Positions 31,831-44,324 of a stretch of DNA of 64,000 nucleotides are shown in pieces. The notes under the pieces are model-generated. The model was not told the origin of the DNA and ran no database searches. It worked only from the letters and a program-made list of their open reading frames with translations. The position numbers and the translations under genes were made by a program. Source of the DNA: Schizophyllum amplum (lineage: Eukaryota > Basidiomycota > Agaricomycetes > Agaricales > Schizophyllaceae); the NCBI GenBank assembly GCA_007026445.1, contig VDMD01000003.1, positions 1,798,001 through 1,862,000 of the forward strand, given 5' to 3'. Positions within the stretch are counted from its first letter, which is position 1; each line of letters opens with the position of its first letter.

Positions 31831-32885
31831 AGTATGCCCATGCGAGCAAGTTATGCGAAGACGTTTTGGAAGCACAGTAAGTAGGCCGGGACAATGTTCT
31901 TTTCTCTTATATATCTCTCTGGTCAATCCTGCACTTGTATATTATGCACGCATCTATCATGAATCTTATTCGCATGTCTTCGTTATCTGGATCGTGTTTC
32001 TCGTCGTCGTCAGTGGCGCCAGGATCGACGAGAGGGAAAAAGCATATCCCGGTATCATCCGTCCATGCAGCCTGTCAGTAATAACTAGTAATCAGACAAC
32101 CGTCGTACGTAAGGCTACAGATGTCTAATGTAAAGGTGACGAAAAATTCCAGAAAATACTAAGGTGAGCGCTCTCATTCTAGTGATGGTTGTGGCCCTGT
32201 TCCTCCCCGGTCCAGGCCCAAATGCCAGGGGTTTGAGAATGAAGTCAGGGGCAAGGCCTTGTTCTACATATGGAGACCGTCGGGTCGGCAAACGCCGCAC
32301 ACTCCTTGTCCGGAACCAAATCGTAGCCGACGTCTTCATTTATTTTCGTTGCTCTTCGTGTCTGCGCCGACCACTCACTCTGCCGTATCAGTCATTGCTG
32401 GGTATGGCTGGGTACTTTGGATCTACGACTGCAATCATGTCGCCTGTATACGTACAGTGTGCGCACTGTATCCAGGGCGAGCCTACGGAGCCAGAGCTTC
32501 ATCACTGCTTGCATGGAGCAACAGTAACAGTTCATCACACAGAATGAGGAGAACCGGTCCCCCTCGCTTCGGTTTAGCGCACCGCCCTCCCCGATGTCCT
32601 GTTTCTGCCGCTGCCTTTGCCCTGACCAGGACTCCCGACTCTGTCTGTCCTCAGCGCGCGCCCTGGACCCTCCGAGCGCGTTCAGGAACCCAGTCATGTA
32701 ATATAACCTTTCCCATGTCGATCCTTCTACCCGGGCGACCAACAAGCTTTCATGCATCCGTGCCGATTAGCGCGACAGGCGCCTTCGTTATAGGGGTCCG
32801 GGATCTGCGTCAATCAAGCGGAGGTGTCACTTGCGGCAGGGAGACAGCTCCCGTCCGTTTTTCTTCTTTGCTTTCTACCACCACC
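31831..32885. other. Intergenic, about 1 kb, no gene seen
   Basis: The ORFs here have no protein-like composition and no coherent splicing. The last part is the promoter of the GT90 gene; its ATG follows ACCACC. Confidence 0.5.
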
Positions 32886-35022
32886 ATGCCGCGCAGCGAG
32901 CGACGATGGCCGTACACGAGAAACACCGCCTATGTCGCCATCTTCTTCACCGCCCTCCTCGTCCTGCAGGCGGGCTTTCGCGGGACTGACACTGGCCTTT
33001 TACTCCGCGACGGCGGCGGGCGTGTCTCTCAAGCGCTGAAGGAGCATCCTATAGAACGGTATACCAAACTTGCGCACAAGCGTTTCGACGAGAAGCTCAA
33101 GCGTCAGAGCAAGACGCTCAAGCAGGCCGTGGACGAGTACAAGCGCCGATATGGCAGGAATCCTCCCAAGGGCTTCGATCGGTGGTGGGAGTTCGCGCAG
33201 GCGTACAACTTTATCATGGTGGACGAGTTCGATGCCGTCGTGGACGACCTCGCGCCGTTCTGGAACTTGTCCGGGGTGGAGGTAGCGCGGCGCGCAAAGC
33301 AGGTGAGCAATCCTCCAGTGACGTGTTCCGGACGCGCTAACAGGATCATTAGGCTGCCGATCTCCCGTCAATGGACCTTGTCTCCATTCGCAACGGAAAG
33401 GCGGTGAGGAGCAAGAAGAAAGACGGACCAGAGGGCGGTGCGCGTGGCAGAAATTTTGCGAACATATTGGATGAGTTTGCTTCTGAGGTGCGTTCCATGC
33501 GAGCTGCAAGTTGGCCATCTAACCTTTCTGCAGCTTCCCGATCTTGATTTTGCGATCAACGCCCTTGCTGAGGGCCGCGTCGTTGTTCCTTGGGAACATA
33601 TACATTACCCCAACATGACAGATCAGGACTCAAGCGCGGGCGTTCAGGCTCTCTTGGGCAGCCGCAAGTTCACCGCCGACTGGAGAGGCGATGGGTCCGT
33701 ATGGGAGATTTGGCGGCGTAGTTGCCCACCGAACTCACCCGCGCGGCGCATGCTCGCCAGCAAGACCAACCCTTTCGCCGCATCCATAGATTATCTGCAA
33801 CCCGAGCTTGAGGGCCGTGGGCGCGACTTCTCCTTCGCCACGACCTCACCATCCCGTTTGGACTACTGTCAGCATCCTGAGGCGCACTCCACGCAGGGCC
33901 ATTTCTACTCCGACTGGCGCACAATTCCCGTCTTGTACCCTATCTTCAGCCCTGCACGCGCCGCCGGCTTCTCCGACATTCGCATACCAAGCCACTACTA
34001 TTACAAGCCCTCGCGACAGTACACGTACGGGTGGGATTTGGATACCCACACGATACTTGACACCGACGCGCTTGAGATGCCGTGGGAGGCGAAGAGCGAC
34101 CTGGTGTACTGGCGTGGATCGACGACAGGCGGTGGCAGCACGCCGCCGGGGCACGTCGCGGCGTATCAGCGTCATCGTTTTGTGCGCATTGCCAGTGATG
34201 GATCGGAGACGCAGCGCGCGGTGACGTTCGAGGAGCCGGCGGGATCGAATACATGGGTGACGGTGGAGGTGCCCGTAGGCAGGCTGAACGAGGAGGTCGT
34301 CGACGTCGCGTTCATTAGCGCGACGCACAAGGACTATCCTGGCGGGCTGGGTGCTTTGTTTGCGGAGCATCGGTTTGCGGACGCGGTCCCGCTGGGCGCG
34401 CACTGGGCGCATAAGTATCTCGCGGACCTGGACGGGATGGGCTACTCCGGGCGCTTCATGGCGTTTTTGGAGAGCGGGTCCGTGCCGCTCAAGTCGACCG
34501 TGTACAAGGAGTTTTTCTCCGATTGGATTGAGTGAGTGTCAGCTTCATTGATATCTGTCGCTCGATGCTGACGTCAACAGGCCTTGGGTGCACTTCATCC
34601 CGTTAAGCTCGAGCTACCGCGAGCTGTATAACATCCAGGCGTACTACAGTGGGCCGTCCGACGCAATGTATGAGGCGTACAAGGCCAGCATCGCGGAGGA
34701 AGAGGAGCAAGACGTACTCGAGGGCGACTGGGAAGGAGAGGCGAGCATGGTGTACGACGACGCGGCGCATGTGGCGCGGTGGCCGCCTGCGGGGCCGCGG
34801 AATCCGGAGGGGGACGAGAAGCTGAGGAAGATCGCGCAGGCGGGGAGAGCTTGGAAGTTGACGACGGGGAGGCAGGAGGATTTTGAGGGTGAGTGGCGGT
34901 TTTAGAGGTGTCTGTGATCTACGCTGACTATTGTTGCAGTGTACGTCTACCGGCTTTGTCTGGAGTATGCGCGGTTGTGCGCGGCGGACCGGGAGGCTAT
35001 GGATTTTGTGTATACAGGATAG
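32886..35022 (+). CDS. GT90 glycosyltransferase (CAP10/xylosyltransferase-like), type II membrane
   Basis: Five exons: 32886-33302, 33353-33487, 33534-34531, 34581-34888, 34940-35022; 646 residues. A short basic N-terminus precedes one membrane segment (TAYVAIFFTALLVLQAGF), giving type II Golgi topology. The stem holds a Lys-rich helix, then FDRWWEFAQAYNF, a hallmark of fungal GT90 proteins. The catalytic domain includes KSDLVYWRGSTTGG, the GYSGRFMAFLESGSVPLKST sugar-nucleotide region and HFIPLSSSYREL. In Cryptococcus, related proteins (Cap10, Cxt1) add xylose to capsule and glycolipid; here a role in cell-wall or glycolipid glycosylation is inferred. All phases agree. Confidence 0.92.
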
Positions 35023-35307
35023 ACTTGGACGTTGGGGATAAATGCAAGGTCATGTCGATGTCTCCGTTTCACTCACTACTAGGTTCTCTTCGCTTATAAT
35101 GGCCGTCGGTGACTTAAATTACTCAATGGTTTTGACTAGTATTGTATGTATATCAGTGTATGATATATGAAGCCTCATCAACATATAGTCCACGTAAACC
35201 AGATGGCGTAGTAGAAAGCAGTATATTATCCAAATACACGGGGAATGATAATGATTTGCGGAACGGGTGCCTACTTACGGACGAAATACAACTCGTCGTG
35301 ACTGTGC

Positions 35308-36818
35308 TCACCGGGTCATTTGGGTCCTCCTTGCACCGAATTTTATCGAGAGGGTCTCTGTGCCATTGGAATGGTGCCGAGATGTAATGCGAATATGATC
35401 GTCCGCGTGTGGGTGGTAGAGTTCCTTTAATCGAATAGCCAGACCATGCTGATAATAGTGGATGAAGGCGTCCCGCAGGCCTCCTCGCAGCCTCTCCGCA
35501 AGCATTTCGGCCACGACATCCAACGGAACCTTGTCCCAATGCCCACGCAACTCAAGAATCTTGAGCTGCGTGGCCGAAGACGACAATAAGGCGATGAGGT
35601 CGTCCGTGATAGGAAATTCCCTTCTCGCTCTTATCTTGAAAGACTGCAGACCTCGCAGCATCTCTGGTCCCAGGCAACCGCTCAGCTCCGCGGTAGCGCA
35701 GTTCATTATTTTCAGGCTTTTCAGTCGACATTTCGAGCGGTCGAAGAAGGACCGCAGGCGGGTGCTGTCGAGGGGCTCTTTGGCGTTGTGTGTGATTACT
35801 AATTTGACAAGATTTGGAGCGCAGAGACAGTCCAGTATACGAAAGAGGTCCCCCGTCCGATCCTTCTCGGAATCATAGCGTAGATAGAGAAGGCGAAGCC
35901 GAGGGGGAGACAGCATAGCGGCGGGCATCGGGTCTGCCTCCTCAGACTGACGACGACCCAGTAAAATATGCCCCCAGTCCTCGAGATTTGGGCATAACGC
36001 CACAATAGCACAGGCATCGGCCACAGACATGTACGTTAGCAGCTCCGTAAGTTGTCCCCACGGGAGCGGCGCAAGTTCTCTGAGCGGTGTGCGCGTCGAG
36101 TTGTGGATCGCAAGAATACTCAGATTCGGCGCACGCTCAAGAGCGCTAGAAGGGTCATCCTCGTGATGCAGGTAGGAGAAGTCGATGACGTGTAGCTGCT
36201 CGAGGTTGCGCAGGTCGGGTTCAATATCTCGAAAAACGTGTGTGTCGCCTAGGGTGAGACGCGACCAGTTACGCGTATGCTCCAAGAGAACGTCGAACAG
36301 CATCTTGATGTAAGGAGCATCAATATGGGATGTAGAAGGGGCTTGTCGGCGCAGCGGACCAGGATGAGCTTCACGTAGCGGGAGAGATGTGGACAGAGTA
36401 TATCGTCGTCCTTGGCAAGAGTATCATAGATTTCCATGATCGGTACGCGCGCCCAGATCTTTGGTAGATGATGCATAATCGCTAAACGACCATGATGGGC
36501 AAATATTCAGCGAACGTAGGGAATGCATGCGGCAGGCTACGTACCTCGCCACGAATTGCAAGTATAGCTTATGAAGAGCAAGGTACGCGGATCCACGAAG
36601 TCACTGGCCCACGAGAAAGCCTCTACAAGCAGTTCGATAGGTAAGCGATGTATATGTGGCAATGACTCCCGACCTGGAGCGGCTGAGGGCAATCTGTCTC
36701 TGTCGCTGTGCGTACCATCGTCTGTTGCTCTGGGAGACGAACAGATACGTGCTGTCTTGTCGCGCAAGCGCTCGATGCCTAGGTGAAGCAATTCCACAAA
36801 TGAGTTACAACGCCGCAT
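35308..36818 (-). CDS. F-box/LRR-like protein, probably interrupted by a 1-nt frameshift
   Basis: Exon 1 is 36545-36818, with an F-box-like LPHIHRLPIELLVEAFSW and CNSWR at the donor; exon 2 starts at 36482. The reading frame entered there (MHHLPKIWARVPIME...) stops at 36249. A second frame that is clearly the continuation (DAPYIKMLFDVLLEHTRNW, then leucine-rich repeat-like LRNLEQLHVIDF, CPNLEDW, CRLKSLKIMNC) runs to the stop at 35308. The two frames join neatly if one base is missing in the three-base C run (36327-36329 on this strand). No intron of acceptable size and phase explains it. Such proteins act as substrate receptors of SCF ubiquitin ligases and are highly expanded in Agaricomycetes. 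Either an assembly error or a recent inactivating deletion is possible. Confidence 0.6.
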
Positions 36819-36965
36819 GACGGCAGGAAGAGACAGCGATGTTGTGGACTGCGTGAGTCACAGTCACGCGCAAAACCGGAATGATCTTTCAAAGCCCATG
36901 TTACCGCCGCGTGAGTCTGGTACTTACAGGCCAACTAACGTTTGTGCGATGAGGAACAGAATCTT

Positions 36966-38088
36966 CTATTCGGTCGCGCGTGTAAGTCGCCAACCATGCA
37001 CAGTCGACCGTACCTCCTCCGCGCCGGGGTCATCTGGAAACATCGGCTGGATAGAACAAATATGTCAGACTTCCCCTACAGCGATTGTGGTATGCACTTA
37101 CCGGGAACCTCTCGGTAAGAACCTCCTGACATGACCACCCCCTTTCGCGCGCCTTAGCGAAGAATTCCATATCGCGATGGGCCAGATGCGGCCGGTGGTG
37201 CGTGTAGAAGACGAGGACGTAGGGCGGCGCTGCTGATGACGGCTCTGCGGTACATTGCTCGCAGGTCTTCAATAGCGCATCGTGCTGCGATTGAGTGTGA
37301 GTGCAAGTACACGAGACGAAGTGGGAAGCTATAAGCATATCGATAGACAAACTACTGACCTGCGAGTGATTGAAGATCAGATCCGAGAGGATGACGAGAT
37401 CGAAACCTTGGCGGCCCGCAGGTAACTTTTCAAGCAGAGGTGCTACCGGCGTGCCCCATATGTATCCCTTGTACGCGTGAGAAAGATAAGTAATTATGGG
37501 CACATGATAGCCTTACCTGCACAGCTACGTTCGCGGCAATAGATGCAGGTAGATTTTGTTGGGTATTGAAATCGAGATTGTCCACGAGGGTAGCGTCTGG
37601 GTAGTCCGTGAGGACGACCTTAGCTAGTGTGAGAAGCGCAGGAAAGCGTCTAGAGGAGGGTCCCACCTTCTGTGCGCCGTCCAGTGCGGTGACAAGACCG
37701 GGTAGCCCGCCGCCTGCGCCTAGTTCAAGAACATTACGTCCCTTGTACAATTCTTGATTGGAGTCCAGATATGTGGAAAAAGCGCGGGCCGCATTCCATC
37801 TATAGCAGAGAGTGTATATGTCGTTGTGGACTGAGGAACAACGGCAAGGCTTACAAGTAGTGCCCCCATAAAGGGTGATCGCCAACGAGACGTATTTCTA
37901 TGCTCTTCCAGGCCCCGTCCGGTGCAGCTTCGCGCGTGTACGTTGTAAATGAAGGTGGAGGGGTCTTCGGTCGCGGAGGTTCCTGTTTTCCGACGTTATG
38001 CCAGCGATGCAAAAGGCGAAGAGGTTGCACCTGCCGGGAAGATTGCATCCAAGCCCAGGGATGCCTCACCGTCGTCGTAGTCAGACAT
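36966..38088 (-). CDS. EFM7: EFM7-type protein-lysine methyltransferase (NNT1-like)
   Basis: Seven exons from 38088: 38035-38088, 37855-37982, 37667-37799, 37517-37618, 37360-37467, 37102-37284, 36966-37046; 262 residues, right for the family. The seven-strand methyltransferase fold has the SAM motif VLELGAGGGLPG, VLTDYPD, the DLVILSDLIFNH post-I region and the family entry RLVGDHPLWGHYLWNAA. In yeast Efm7 methylates the N-terminal Gly and Lys3 of elongation factor 1A. The N-terminus MSDYDDGEASLGLDAIFP joins EPPRPKTPPP only if the first intron (37983-38034, 52 nt) has a GC donor (CCG/GCAGGT) and a normal CAG acceptor; the GT donors nearby give the wrong phase. The stop TAG is at 36966. Confidence 0.9.
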
Positions 38089-39024
38089 TTCGCGCAGGAG
38101 GTCCTGGTCAGCGCAGAAAAGGTATAGCAACAGTCAGTAAACCGAGGGCCGCTCCTGTAAGGTCACGGATGAGTGAATTGACGGTGGCGCGCAAGTTCGT
38201 GTCTGATCGATCGAGACGGCCCTTTCGGAGCCGCCGTTCCCACGTGGCGATCTCGGTTAATGCCGAGTTTCCGCGAATCCACCGTCATCTTCCCTTGTTC
38301 TTTGCGTGCACCATGCATGGCACGCACACCTCCAGACATGAACTTCTTCGACTCTCAAACATCCAAGAGGGTGTAAAAGGGTTTACTTGACGCCAAGTTC
38401 TCCCCGAACGGTTGAGGCGACGAGCGGCCCGCCTTCACGCTAAATGGAGCACGGACTGTCAAGTGACTGGTGTTCGTCAAGTCTGCTGGCTCTGCTATTC
38501 AACTTGTTTGGATTTCCTTTCGTGTGCTGGGCGAGGCATGGTGGGCTGTGCAGCCGCATCTGCTCGGCGAATGTACTCTTGCGCCAGTACCGCCGCGTCA
38601 ACAGCATGGTCCACGGACCGTAGCAACAGACGGACGGGGCAGAGCTCCCGTGTATCCCTTCAACATGCCCATCTTCGTCTTGCCGAACCAAGCGCGCGGG
38701 GTATATGCGGGGTAGACTGATCGGCTCCATGGGGTCTTGTGGGGACGCTGGGCATCTGGGGCCAAGCTGGGGCATGGGTGCCTGTGTGGGCAAACGACCT
38801 TCTGCGACCTTTCCTCCATGCCAGATCACGATCTCAGGACCTTACGGTGGCTATGACCGTGCCCGGCTCTTCAGTTGGGCCGCTCGATCCGGGAGATGAT
38901 TAGCGTCCGTGCGCGCGGAGCGCGTTTATAACGCGTACCCTCACGTCGTCCAAGCCCGGTGTGCACTTCCTCTCTCCCTCGAAAGTGTACCCCGCAGCCA
39001 ATCCCCACAACGCCTGCGTCTACC
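38089..39024. other. Divergent intergenic region, no gene seen
   Basis: It holds the promoters of the methyltransferase (-) and the MFS transporter (+). Short ORFs at 38412-38829 on both strands are not protein-like. Confidence 0.5.
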
Positions 39025-41396
39025 ATGTCGTCATTTGACGAGAAGAAGGAGGATAGGCAAACGGAGCACATTGAGCAGTACGACCGCGCGCATGACGATC
39101 GCAAGCAGACGTGCGTTTTCCCTGTTCCCAGCCTTTGATTTGACTGAACAGCTTTTAGGGTGAAGGTTGATGAGGCATTCAAGACCTTTGGCGATGAACG
39201 TATTGAGGTGACCGAGGAGGACAACAAGCGTATCCTACGCAAGACCGATCTCCATGTCCTCACGGTACGTCCTGTCATCGGTATCCTCTTTGCATGTCAT
39301 CTGACTGTATCAACCAGATTCTCGCATGGGTATGATCAGTATATATGGCTTGTTCGCCATCACTGACGCCGTCGTTAGGTGTACTGGCTGCAGATGTACG
39401 CCTCCCTCTAATTCATCATTTCTGAACCCCTGCTCATAATCCTGCAGAACTGACAAGAGTATCTTAGGCTATGCCGCCACCTTTGGCTTAAAGGACGATG
39501 CGGTACATGTCCCTCGCGCTTCTGCATCGTCTCCCTAGCTAACGTTTGTCGCAGAACATCTCCGGCTGTACGTATTGTCTTCATTCTACAACTCGCAATG
39601 TCCACTGAAGATTGTCTTAGCTCAGTACTCCATTATCGGGTCGTTGAGCGCCATTGCTCAGCTGTGCTGGATGCCTGCATCAAGCTACCTTCTTGTGCGC
39701 TGCAAGCCGCGATGGTTCATGACTGTACGTAATCATACCCGCTTTCGCGGCTGCAGCTAACAGTACTTCAGCTCCTCGTCTTTTGCTGGGGCGCGTGAGT
39801 GAGCTCGATGCCCTTACTCGGATATTCTGCTGACTTGGGGCACGCAGTGCCTGCTGCGGCATGGGTGCAAGCACGACATATTCTGCCCTTGCTGCCACTC
39901 GTTTCCTCCTTGGTCTTTTCGAGGCGGCCTGCCTGCCATTGTTCGCCATTCTGACCTCTATTTGGTGCGTCCCATAAAAGCGCATGTAGTCGATCCATTC
40001 TCAACGTGCATACTAGGTACCGACGCGCCGAGCAGCCTCTGCGCGTATGCGTTTGGTACGGGACGAACGGCATGGGTACGATCATGGCGGCCATCTTCGC
40101 CTACGGTTTCGGCCACGTCGAGAGCGACAAGCTTTTTACCTATCAGATGATCTTCATCTTTTGTGGTCTTGTCAGTCTTTCGTTTCGAGCAGCCATGTCA
40201 TGCTGACCTCGGCTCGTTAACACAATCTAGCTCACGGTCCTTACTGCGCCAATCATCTACTGGAAGATCGACAACAGCGTCAGCGATGCGCGGTTCCTGT
40301 CGCCCGAGGACCGCCACAAGGCCGTCGAGCGCCTGCGGTCGAACAACACGGGTACCGCGGCGACTAACTCGTTCAAGTGGGACCAGGTTGCCGAGGCGCT
40401 GCTCGAGCCGAAGACTTGGTTGTTTTTCTGCATGACGCTTTGCGTCAAGTGAGTCTGCATATGGTATGCGCTCAACCGGTACAATGCTGACGGAGTCCAG
40501 CGTCGGCGCTTCCGTCGTCAACGTCTTTGGCCCGCTCATCCTCGGTGGCATCGGCTTCGACAAGTACAAGACGACGCTCTTAAACTTGCCCACTGGCGTG
40601 ATCCAGATCCTTGTCATCGTTTTCTCATCGTACGCCGCGTACAAGTGGAGGTATAAGGGCCCCGTCCTCGTCGTCCTCACCCTCGTCGTTCTCATAGGGT
40701 TGATCCTTCTCTATGGTGAGTGCACGCATCTTATTCATTATCATCGTACGGGAGTGTCAGATACTAACTTCCCTCGACAGTCATCGACCAGAGCAACACT
40801 GGTGTCCGGCTTTTCGCCTACTACCTCCTCGCCTTCCTCTTCGGCACGAATCCGCTGATCGTGTCCTGGATTGCCGCGAACACGGCCGGCTCAACCAAGA
40901 AGAGCATCGTGCTCGCGATGTTCAACATGGCCGTGGGCGCGGGCAACATAATCGGACCGTATCTCTTCACGGAGGAGGACGCGCCGTCGTACCCCAAGGG
41001 CTTCAAGGCGTGCATGGGCATCTTTGCTGCAATGGTCGCGCTTACGATGTACGTCGCTTCGTTTGGTATTCCGCATACGAGTGAACTGTAAGCTGACGTG
41101 CCCCACCAGTGCACAAATCTTCAATATGGCCGCGCTCAACCGGTTGAAGGCGCGCGAGCGCGTCAAGAATGGCAAGCCGGCGAACATCCGCGACCTGTCT
41201 ATGGAGAAGAAGTACACGGCGCACGTCGAGGAGAAGGACGATAGCAAGCTCGAGTCGTCAACTACAGGCGCGGGACTTGGCGACAATGCGTTCTTGGATC
41301 TGACGGACAAGCAGAACGACGAGGTGAGGATGGTCCTGGTTCGCGGAGGTCAATGTGACTGACGGATGCTTGTTCTAGTTCGTGTATGTTCTGTGA
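39025..41396 (+). CDS. MFS transporter, allantoate permease (Dal5) family
   Basis: Fourteen exons: 39025-39110, 39159-39264, 39379-39395, 39448-39502, 39555-39567, 39621-39724, 39772-39794, 39848-39964, 40017-40170, 40231-40448, 40501-40715, 40781-41048, 41110-41323, 41379-41396; 535 residues. Family landmarks are ILRKTDLHVLTVYWLQITDK at membrane segment 1, GSQYSIIGSL, ATRFLLGLFEAACLP, WYRRAEQPLR with WYGTNGMG, and the C-terminal FVYVL. Twelve membrane segments are expected at the plasma membrane; the family takes up allantoate, ureidosuccinate, vitamins or other small anions by proton symport. The actual substrate cannot be read. Four exons are only 17, 13, 23 and 18 nt; each keeps phase and supplies conserved residues. 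The N-terminus is acidic and cytosolic. Confidence 0.9.
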
Positions 41397-42666
41397 GCGG
41401 CTCACAAGTCCAGAACCTTTGGCAGTCCTGGGCGATGACTCGAGAGGAGACGACATTGGTAGCATATACGCGCTGTTGCGTTCCTTGTACAATAGCTTTA
41501 CTGTGTACTATTAGCTAGGCCGTAAGTGCCTCATTGTTCTGGGTCTTTTTATGGACCTCAGTGTGGGCATCGAGGACACCGACGGGTGAGGTTCGAACAG
41601 AGTCTTTCATTGACTTCGGACGACGGTGGACCAGCGGTTGCTCGTGGATCCTGTCGACGTTCAACGTTCATGGCTAATGATGCAGAAGGTGACTGGTGCT
41701 GTTATTGGGATCGCCTGGGAGTAGTAGGGAGAAGACACAGCGGTCAGATTCACATGAAGGGACGCCGAGATCGTACACTAGCAAAAACAGAATAACGAAT
41801 TTAGAGCGAATACTGACCAGGAAGTCCGGGTCCGCATCTGATGATTGTATGGTGTGGGGGGACCTGAGGGAGGTCGTACGTTGCAGGGGAAAAGCACTGA
41901 ACGCCTGTGGATTCGTGTCAGTCGGTGCAGATGCAGCTACAGTTGTCACGTACCTTGTCATCCCCCGAAAGACGCAACCTCCTCGACAAAGCACTGGTGG
42001 TTCAGCGTATGAACATGACTCAATTCTGAAGTCGGATACACGAAAATAATGGTTTCTCATCCAGCTCAGGTCCGCGATGCGCATCGAGGGTTGGCCAAGG
42101 AAGTAACACCGCCGCGTCGCGCGAGAATACAGAATATACAGGGTGGCACGGACGTCGCCTGAGCCCGAAGGAGGCTGGATAGTCCTGTGCAATGAACAGA
42201 CGCTGAGCAGATCATGGTGGCAGAAGATGAGAAGGACGCGATACGATCGACAACCGCGGCTTCGTCTCAACCACCACCCGGAATCCAACAGTTATCCAGC
42301 GGTCATACATGCTAGTATTCCCCAGAAGTGAGCCTACAAATTACAGAGTCAACGAATAAAGGATTCATAAGTACAGAAAACGAATAGAAGCAGAAATCGC
42401 CTGGAAATATGCAGGAAGTCTGGACGTTGAGCGTTGTTGCCCTCAGGTTCTCGCCTTAGCAGCCCGGTACCGCGGTACTCGCTCCTCATGCCAATCTACG
42501 CTTCGTCGATCTCTCCTGATTGAGACAAAGCGTCAGTATCGAGGGCAGTAGGCTCGAAGCGGAATATGAACATACCCGTGGCGTCCACGATTGGGCCCCT
42601 TGTTGCTGCTGCAGCCTGTGACCTCCAGTCTCCTTCCTCCTCGACCCCTTCGAGCTCCTCAACCTC
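41397..42666. other. Convergent 3' intergenic region, no gene seen
   Basis: About 1.3 kb between convergent stops. A 204-codon ORF on the minus strand (41674-42288) lacks an ATG start and protein-like composition, so it is not called. Confidence 0.5.
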
Positions 42667-44324
42667 CTACTTGCTCTCCTCCTCCTCCTCCTCATCGTCG
42701 GACTCCTCGAGCTTTGGAAGAGGGCGGGGCCTCCGGCTAGAGATCAGCTCATCGGCATGGCCAAGAGCGTTGCATAGACATGCGGCCGAGTCATCACGGT
42801 TCATGTACTCCTGCTATGCGGACGTCAGACTCTTTCGCATGATATGCACCTCAAGCAAGAAAAACTCACCGCAGCCTCCCACGACGCCTGCCGCCCCGCC
42901 GCCCACTCCTCCTTCTCCTCCGCTGTTGGAAGCGGATACGCTCTAGGTCGGTTCGGATTATCTTTCTTCTTCCAGCTCTTGATAACGGGGCAGGAGCGCA
43001 GGTGCTTCGGACCTAGGTTTTGGTAATACCAGTCACGGCGTTTGTCCGTGCGGTAGCTCTGATTGCAGCCTGCGCAGACAATATGATGCGCCCCAAAACT
43101 CTTGTAGTACGGGTTCTCGCGCAGGTGGTCGATGCGCTCGCGGTTGCTGTAATTCGTTGTGGAAGCGCGTGAATTCGTCTCAGGCTCGCGCTCGTGCTTC
43201 ACATTGCAGGTGCATTGCGCGCTGGACGTCGAGGGACCGGAGCAGGCTGCGCACAAGGGGGCCGAGGACTCGTCGGACTCCTTGGAGGTGCGGCGCTTCT
43301 TGGTGGCGGGGCGCGCCCTCTTCGTAGTGGTGCCGGACGCGGCTGGAGTACGCGCTTCCCCTCTGCGGCGTTTTTTCGCCGGGTCACGCTGGACAGGGTC
43401 GTCGCTAGCCCGAAGCTCGGGCACGCCGTCGTCGGTAGGGGGTGCACCGAAGTCGTCAGGGTGGGGAGATGGATGCGATGCGGCGGGCGGTGGTGTAGCT
43501 GCGTTGCGCGTCTGCCGCGTTGGAAGAGGCGGAGGAGGTCCCATTAGCTCGACGGCGATGGGGACTCTATCGCGGGGACTGGGCGTTTCTGCCTCGTCCG
43601 CGGCACTGTTATCGAAGGCCGAGAAGTTGTCGGACATCCATGGAGGGTCGGGTAGTCGTGCGTACGAGGGGCCCATAGCTGCAGTACGTCGACGCTGACT
43701 TGGCCGCGGGGGAGGATGGATAAGCTCATCGTCGTCGTCGTAGGTGGCGGCGGTGCTGCCGCCGCGTTGAGCATAGTCCCGCGACGATCCAGCCTCGTTC
43801 GCGCGCTCGACGGCTGGGGGTACCACGGGCCTTGAGCTGCGCGTTGACGCATACCCTGCGTATGGCTCGGACACGGGTGCGTTGCGCTTGCGCTTGCGCG
43901 ATGCTGGAGTACGCTGATTGTCTTCGTCCTCTTCCCAGGTCTCCGGAGCGTCGCCGCGCCGAACATGAGACGGCCATGCCTCGTTCAAGGGAGGGTACGC
44001 GACGCCATAGGGCAGGCTAGATCTCGAGGTACCGTCGAGAGATGGAGGTGGATACGATGCATGTGGATTGTAGCCGAGTGCATCGTAGCTGCGCGGCACC
44101 TCTGGAGCCTCGGGACGCGCAACGCTAGACTCGCCATGGGTCCAGGTGGCGAGGGGCCTGTCGCGCCTGGAGAGCCATCGGGAGGATGGATCAGCGTGAG
44201 CATACTCGAAGGGCGATGGTATATTAAGCCTCGAATCGCCGCGGACAGGCTGCGTTGGGTGCGTCGCAGGGCCCACGAGACTCTCGCGGTAGGAGGGCTC
44301 GCGTCGCGGACTCTCCGAGTTCAT
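42667..44324 (-). CDS. CCHC zinc-domain protein with long disordered N-terminus (family copy 2)
   Basis: Exons are 42870-44324 and 42667-42810; 532 residues. The ATG at 44324 (MNSESPRREPSYRES) is chosen because the frame upstream lacks a convincing start. Residues 1-370 are disordered, rich in Pro, Ser, Arg and Asp, with several basic clusters (RKRKR, KKRRR, TKKRRTSK) that look like nuclear signals. A Cys cluster (LCAACSGPSTSSAQCTC) is followed by the shared domain: R397-I, S-F, C417-A-G-C420, H441 and C445 (x20 between the second Cys and His, one more than in the other copies). The second exon ends in an acidic run of Glu. Function unknown; a chromatin or nucleic-acid role is inferred only from composition. 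Similar domains are in the genes at 4060-4895 and 55804-57202. Confidence 0.78.

Noticed and set aside
32259..32885. 5' extension of the plus-strand ORF upstream of the GT90 start
   Set aside because: It begins at a non-ATG codon and is not protein-like; the GT90 membrane anchor and start context fit ATG 32886.
41674..42288. 204-codon minus-strand ORF
   Set aside because: No ATG start, no domain and irregular composition; it lies in a convergent 3' region.
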